Assembly: GCA_051201675.1 (NCBI GenBank)
Contig: CP179212.1
Location: forward strand, 1,612,001 to 1,676,000
Source: HTCC2207 sp002685195
GTDB taxonomy: Bacteria > Pseudomonadota > Gammaproteobacteria > Pseudomonadales > Porticoccaceae
DNA length: 64,000 bases
Direction: 5' to 3'
A model generated the notes under the pieces. That model ran no database searches. It was not told the DNA's origin and worked only from the letters and a program-made list of their open reading frames with translations. Every line of letters starts with the position of its first letter. The first letter of the stretch is position 1. Shown here piece after piece: positions 60,102 to 64,000 of this stretch. The position numbers and the translations under genes were made by a program.

Positions 60102-62696
60102 TTAATCTTCTGAAGAGTTTGATTCAGGTGAGTCTTCAGCCCCCTCAGAATCGATAAAATCGTCTTCTTCTGGCTCTGCTATTCTTGCCAAACTGACCAA
60201 ATTCTCATTTTCTTTAAGCCGTATAATGCGCACACCTTGAGTATTTCGACCAACAACAGAGACTTCGTCGCCACGGGTTCTTACCATTGTACCCTGATCT
60301 GAAATTAACATAATCTCATCGCCAGAAAATAGCTGAGTCGCCCCTACTAGTGGACCATTACGTTCACTCGCCTGAATCGCTATCATTCCTTTACCACCGC
60401 GACCCTTAGTGGGGAACTCTCCAACCAAAGTACGCTTTCCATAACCGTTTTCACAAACAGTCAGCAAGAACCCGTCCGTTTGAGGAATCACCATAGAGAT
60501 GACTTTGTGTTCCTCAGGCAAACGCATTCCACGCACACCCTTAGAAACACGACCCATGGCTCTAACGTCAGTTTCAGCAAAGCGCACCGCCTTACCTTCA
60601 CTGCTAAATAGCATAATGTCCTGACTACCATCAATAATCGCGGTACCCACCAAATGATCACCTTCGACTAAGTCAACCGCTCTCAACCCAACACTTCGTG
60701 GACGTGAATACTGATCCAATGACGTCTTCTTAACAGTGCCATTAGCTGTGGCCATAATCACAAATTGATCTTCGCTGTACTCGTCTACAGGCAATATCGA
60801 GCTAATTCTTTCTCCTTCATCGAGAGGCAGTAAATTAACTACTGGACGTCCGCGGGAGTTCCTCCCGGCAATTGGAATTTGATAAACCTTCAGCCAATAG
60901 ACCTTCCCAAGGTTGGTGAAGCACAGAATTGTCGTGTGAGTACTGGCCACTAAGAGGTGCTCCACAAAGTCCTCGTCTTTAACTGCCGTGGCAGACTTAC
61001 CCATTCCGCCCCGCCGCTGAGCCTGATAGTCACTTAATGGCTGGGTCTTTGCGTAACCTCCATGAGAGATGGTAACAACTCTATCTTCCTCGGTAATCAG
61101 ATCTTCAATGGTAAGGTCATGCATTGACTCGATAATTTCAGTGCGTCTCTCATCACCAAATTCTTCTACCACCGCTTCCAGCTCTTCACGGATCACCGAC
61201 ATCAAACGATTAATGTCGCCCAAAATGTCCTGGTAATCAGCAATCTCATCAAGCTTAACCGCAAATTCTTCGATAATTTTGTCATGCTCCATTCCCGTCA
61301 AACGATGCAATCGCAATTCAAGAATATCTTTAGCCTGCTCAGGTGATAAGAAATATTGCCCATCTCGCAAGCCAAACTGATCTTCAAGCCACTCTGGGCG
61401 AGCCGCCTCAGGACCAGCCCGGTCAAGCATTTTAACAACAGACCCAGGATCCCAACCTTTAGCTACGAGAGCTTCGCGAGCATCAGCTGGAGTGGAAGAC
61501 TTTTTAATCAAAGCAATAATTTCATCGATATTCGCCAGCGCTATTGCAAAGCCCTCTAGGGTATGTGCGCGCTCGCGAGCCTTTCTTAAAAGATATATGG
61601 TCCGACGAGTAACCACCTCTCTACGGTGACGGACAAAGGCCTCAAGCATCTGCTTAAGGTTGAGAATTTTAGGCTGACCATCAACTAGAGCGACAACATT
61701 GATACCAAACACATTTTGCATCTGGGTCTGAGAGTAAAGGTTATTCAGGACAACATCGCCCGTTTCGCCTCGCTTGAGCTCAATGACAATACGCAAGCCA
61801 TCTTTGTCAGACTCATCACGCAGCTCAGAGATACCCTCAAGCTTCTTCTCTTTAACCAACTCTGCAATACGCTCAATTAAGCGCGCCTTATTCAACTGAT
61901 AAGGAATCTCGGTCACAATAATCGTCTCGCGGCGAGTTTTTTCATCAATTTCAATTTCAGCCCGAGCACGCATATAAATTCGGCCACGGCCTGTACGGTA
62001 AGCCTCTATAATTCCAGCTCGACCGTTAATAATTGCACCTGTAGGGAAATCCGGCCCTGGAATATATTCCATTAACTCTTCGACGGTGATCTCTTCATTA
62101 TCGATAAGGGCAAGACAACCCTTAACGACTTCAGTAAGGTTATGAGGAGGAATATTAGTGGCCATACCCACAGCAATACCAGAGGAACCATTGACCAGCA
62201 AGGTCGGCACCCGAGTGGGCAAAACTACCGGAATCTGCTCAGTCTCATCATAATTCGGCGCAAAATCTACGGTATCTTTTTCCAAATCTTCTAATAGTGC
62301 ATGAGCAATCTTGGTCATGCGGATTTCGGTGTACCTCATCGCCGCGGCTCTATCCCCGTCAACCGAGCCAAAGTTTCCCTGGCCATCGACTAGCATGTAA
62401 CGCAATGAGAAAGGCTGCGCCATACGGACAATCGTTTCATAGACAGCAGAATCACCATGAGGATGGTACTTACCAATCACATCACCAACCACTCGAGCTG
62501 ACTTTTTATAGGCTTTATTCCAATCGTTACTAAGCTCATTCATTGCGAACAGAGCGCGTCGATGCACTGGCTTGAGGCCATCACGCACATCGGGGAGGGC
62601 TCTGCCTACGATGACGCTCATCGCATAATCTAAGTAAGACTGCTTAAGCTCATCTTCAATATTAACTGGAACAATTTCTTTTGCTAAATCAACCAT
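60102..62696 (-). CDS. gyrA: DNA gyrase subunit A
   Basis: The DNA-breaking subunit of gyrase (864 residues). The active-site Tyr122 lies in AAMRYTEIRM. The quinolone-resistance region reads HPHGDSAVYETIV, with the wild-type-like Ser83 and Glu in place of the E. coli Asp87. The GyrA box is QRRGGMG, and the C-terminal beta-pinwheel (about 530-830) is followed by a long acidic tail of about 25 residues. It heads the minus-strand cluster gyrA-pheA-tyrA/aroA-cmk-rpsA. A 218-base gap separates it from the divergent deaminase gene. Confidence 0.98.
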   Translation of the reverse strand: MVDLAKEIVPVNIEDELKQSYLDYAMSVIVGRALPDVRDGLKPVHRRALFAMNELSNDWNKAYKKSARVVGDVIGKYHPHGDSAVYETIVRMAQPFSLRYMLVDGQGNFGSVDGDRAAAMRYTEIRMTKIAHALLEDLEKDTVDFAPNYDETEQIPVVLPTRVPTLLVNGSSGIAVGMATNIPPHNLTEVVKGCLALIDNEEITVEELMEYIPGPDFPTGAIINGRAGIIEAYRTGRGRIYMRARAEIEIDEKTRRETIIVTEIPYQLNKARLIERIAELVKEKKLEGISELRDESDKDGLRIVIELKRGETGDVVLNNLYSQTQMQNVFGINVVALVDGQPKILNLKQMLEAFVRHRREVVTRRTIYLLRKARERAHTLEGFAIALANIDEIIALIKKSSTPADAREALVAKGWDPGSVVKMLDRAGPEAARPEWLEDQFGLRDGQYFLSPEQAKDILELRLHRLTGMEHDKIIEEFAVKLDEIADYQDILGDINRLMSVIREELEAVVEEFGDERRTEIIESMHDLTIEDLITEEDRVVTISHGGYAKTQPLSDYQAQRRGGMGKSATAVKDEDFVEHLLVASTHTTILCFTNLGKVYWLKVYQIPIAGRNSRGRPVVNLLPLDEGERISSILPVDEYSEDQFVIMATANGTVKKTSLDQYSRPRSVGLRAVDLVEGDHLVGTAIIDGSQDIMLFSSEGKAVRFAETDVRAMGRVSKGVRGMRLPEEHKVISMVIPQTDGFLLTVCENGYGKRTLVGEFPTKGRGGKGMIAIQASERNGPLVGATQLFSGDEIMLISDQGTMVRTRGDEVSVVGRNTQGVRIIRLKENENLVSLARIAEPEEDDFIDSEGAEDSPESNSSED

Positions 62697-62862
62697 AATT
62701 TATTGTTATTTCCCGCGTTATTGGATTCAGTTTGTCGCCTTAATACCGCGCCAATTCACCCCCAAAAAGAAATTGGATGCGACAGGATAAATCGCCCCCA
62801 TTTTAGGGGTCAATTTTACCACACAAAGGGCTGAAAATGTGTCTTTTATTCTCTTCATATAA

Positions 62863-62890
62863 CTGACCAACAATAAAAAATAGGTATACT
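62863..62890 (+). promoter_or_regulatory. candidate sigma-70 promoter of the deaminase gene
   Basis: CTGACC, a 16-base spacer and TATACT lie about 25 bases upstream of ATG 62915, with AAGGAG in between. It fits a short-leader transcript divergent from gyrA. Confidence 0.45.
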
Positions 62891-62914
62891 CTTTCATGCA
62901 AATAAGGAGAATCG

Positions 62915-64000
62915 ATGACACCTACTAAAATTGATCTATTACTTAACTGTAAGTGGATAATTCCCATCGTTCCGGAGAACCAGACCCTCACTGACTGCGC
63001 CATTGCAATCGATAACGGGAAAATTATTGGCCTTCTCCCCCAAGCGGAGGCTGCACGAAAATTCTCCGCCGGAAAAGTCCAAGATTTAGACCATCATATT
63101 GTTATGCCGGGGTTGGTAAATAGCCATGGTCACGCTGCAATGAGTCTATTGCGAGGATATGCGGACGACCTGCCCCTGCGGTCATGGTTGGAGAACCATA
63201 TTTGGCCAGCTGAAGCTAAATTTCTAAGTGAAGAGTTTGTTCGAGATGGTACCCGTCTTTCGATCGCTGAAATGATCAGAAGCGGTACAACCTGCTTTGC
63301 AGACATGTACTTCTTCGATGAAGCGATTGCCACAGAAGTTCGCAACTCAGGAGTGCGGAGCCAGATTAGCTTTACGGTTCTGGATTTTCCTACCCCTTAC
63401 GGGAAAAACGCTGATGATTACATTCATAAAGGATTGGCCCTGAGGGATAATTGCAAGGATCAGCCGCTTATCAAAATAGCTTGCGCACCCCACGCTCCCT
63501 ACTCAGTCTCTGACAGAGCTCTAGGCATTTTGGCGACCTATGCGAACGAATTAGATATGGCCATCCATATTCATTGCCATGAGAGCGCCAGCGAAATTAC
63601 TGAATCATTACAAGCCTATGACTGCAGACCTTTAGAAAGACTTGAAAAGTTGGGGCTATTGCTACCACAGACCCAATTAGTGCATATGACTCAAATAACG
63701 GAAGACGACATCGCGCTGGTCCGGGATCACAATTGTCACATCATGCACTGCCCTCAATCTAACCTTAAATTGGCCAATGGTTTTTGCCCAGTGGTGAAGT
63801 TCATTGAGAACGAAGTCAATGTAGCTCTTGGGACTGATAGCGCTGCAAGCAACAACACTCTTGATCTGTTCAGCGAGATCAAAAGCGCCTCTCTACTTGC
63901 CAAAGCCGTATCGGGAGATGCCGCCAGCCTTGACGCACACGCTGCACTGCGTATGGCGACAATTAATGGTGCCAAAGCATTGGCTTGGGATAACGAAATT
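62915..64000 (+). CDS. mtaD: 5'-methylthioadenosine/S-adenosylhomocysteine deaminase-like amidohydrolase, partial
   Basis: The first 362 residues of an ATZ/TRZ-family amidohydrolase (usually about 440), cut by the window edge. The metal-binding HGH at residues 71-73, the HIHCHES (about residue 220) and the late GTDSAASNN aspartate are all present. AAGGAGA lies 7 bases before the ATG. The family deaminates 5'-methylthioadenosine or S-adenosylhomocysteine. In pseudomonads the gene lies next to gyrA and ubiG, as gyrA does here, which supports MTA/SAH-type activity, but other substrates remain possible. Confidence 0.88.
   Translation, partial: MTPTKIDLLLNCKWIIPIVPENQTLTDCAIAIDNGKIIGLLPQAEAARKFSAGKVQDLDHHIVMPGLVNSHGHAAMSLLRGYADDLPLRSWLENHIWPAEAKFLSEEFVRDGTRLSIAEMIRSGTTCFADMYFFDEAIATEVRNSGVRSQISFTVLDFPTPYGKNADDYIHKGLALRDNCKDQPLIKIACAPHAPYSVSDRALGILATYANELDMAIHIHCHESASEITESLQAYDCRPLERLEKLGLLLPQTQLVHMTQITEDDIALVRDHNCHIMHCPQSNLKLANGFCPVVKFIENEVNVALGTDSAASNNTLDLFSEIKSASLLAKAVSGDAASLDAHAALRMATINGAKALAWDNEI

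Noticed and set aside
62785..62812. CCCC/GGGG hairpin between gyrA and the deaminase gene
   Set aside because: Only four pairs and within the divergent promoter region; not convincing as a terminator or regulatory RNA.

Overview
The window is a contiguous piece of a gammaproteobacterial chromosome, almost entirely housekeeping genes. Gene content and order resemble Pseudomonas, Cellvibrio and marine relatives. Examples are lptG-lptF / pepA-holC-valS, rpsF-rpsR-(membrane protein)-rplI-dnaB, ssb-MFS-uvrA, gyrA-pheA-tyrA/aroA-cmk-rpsA-ihfB and ilvI-ilvH-...-pssA. Moderate GC, short intergenic gaps and a fused tyrA-aroA gene suit a streamlined marine gammaproteobacterium (SAR92/OMG-like); that placement is inference. 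I see no rRNA, tRNA, insertion sequence, prophage or CRISPR array.

Layout. 1-4 kb: a partial SDR oxidoreductase, a YfcH-like epimerase, purC and two uncharacterised proteins. 4-8.6 kb: a cytochrome c oxidase operon (subunit II with a fused cytochrome c, I, two subunit III-like proteins, IV), divergent from a LuxR-type regulator. 9.7-15.3 kb: clpB with a textbook sigma-32 promoter, and the three-gene proton-translocating transhydrogenase. 15.7-25.4 kb: ispB, fabA-fabB, a peroxiredoxin, ssb, a YajR-like transporter, uvrA and two DUF proteins. 25.5-34.2 kb, all on the minus strand: NfeD/SPFH pair, rimI, a psi-like (HolD) protein, leuA, pssA, a phosphatase, ilvH and ilvI. 34.4-44.4 kb: a lipoprotein amidohydrolase, panC, dnaB, the rpsF-rpsR-rplI operon, a CDP-alcohol transferase, rlmB, an RDD protein and glpK. 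44.4-64 kb: lptFG, pepA-holC-valS-rep, ihfB, rpsA, cmk, tyrA-aroA, pheA, gyrA and a partial adenosine-type deaminase.

Functional links. Branched-chain amino acid synthesis (ilvIH, leuA) shares a transcription direction with phospholipid synthesis (pssA). Aromatic amino acid synthesis (pheA, tyrA-aroA) runs into cmk-rpsA-ihfB. Both clamp-loader accessory subunits, chi (holC) and a divergent psi, are present along with dnaB, ssb, rep and gyrA.

Most notable points: (i) ilvI carries a frameshift after codon 57, best explained as a 2-nt deletion or sequence error; (ii) an unannotated 26-codon ORF with clustered Leu codons lies before leuA, with its own candidate promoter; (iii) a 52-codon membrane-type small ORF is coupled to ilvI; (iv) DnaB has an extra segment of about 25-30 residues just before Walker B; (v) a phosphatase sits where ilvC is expected. 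I found no convincing wholly new multi-gene system.
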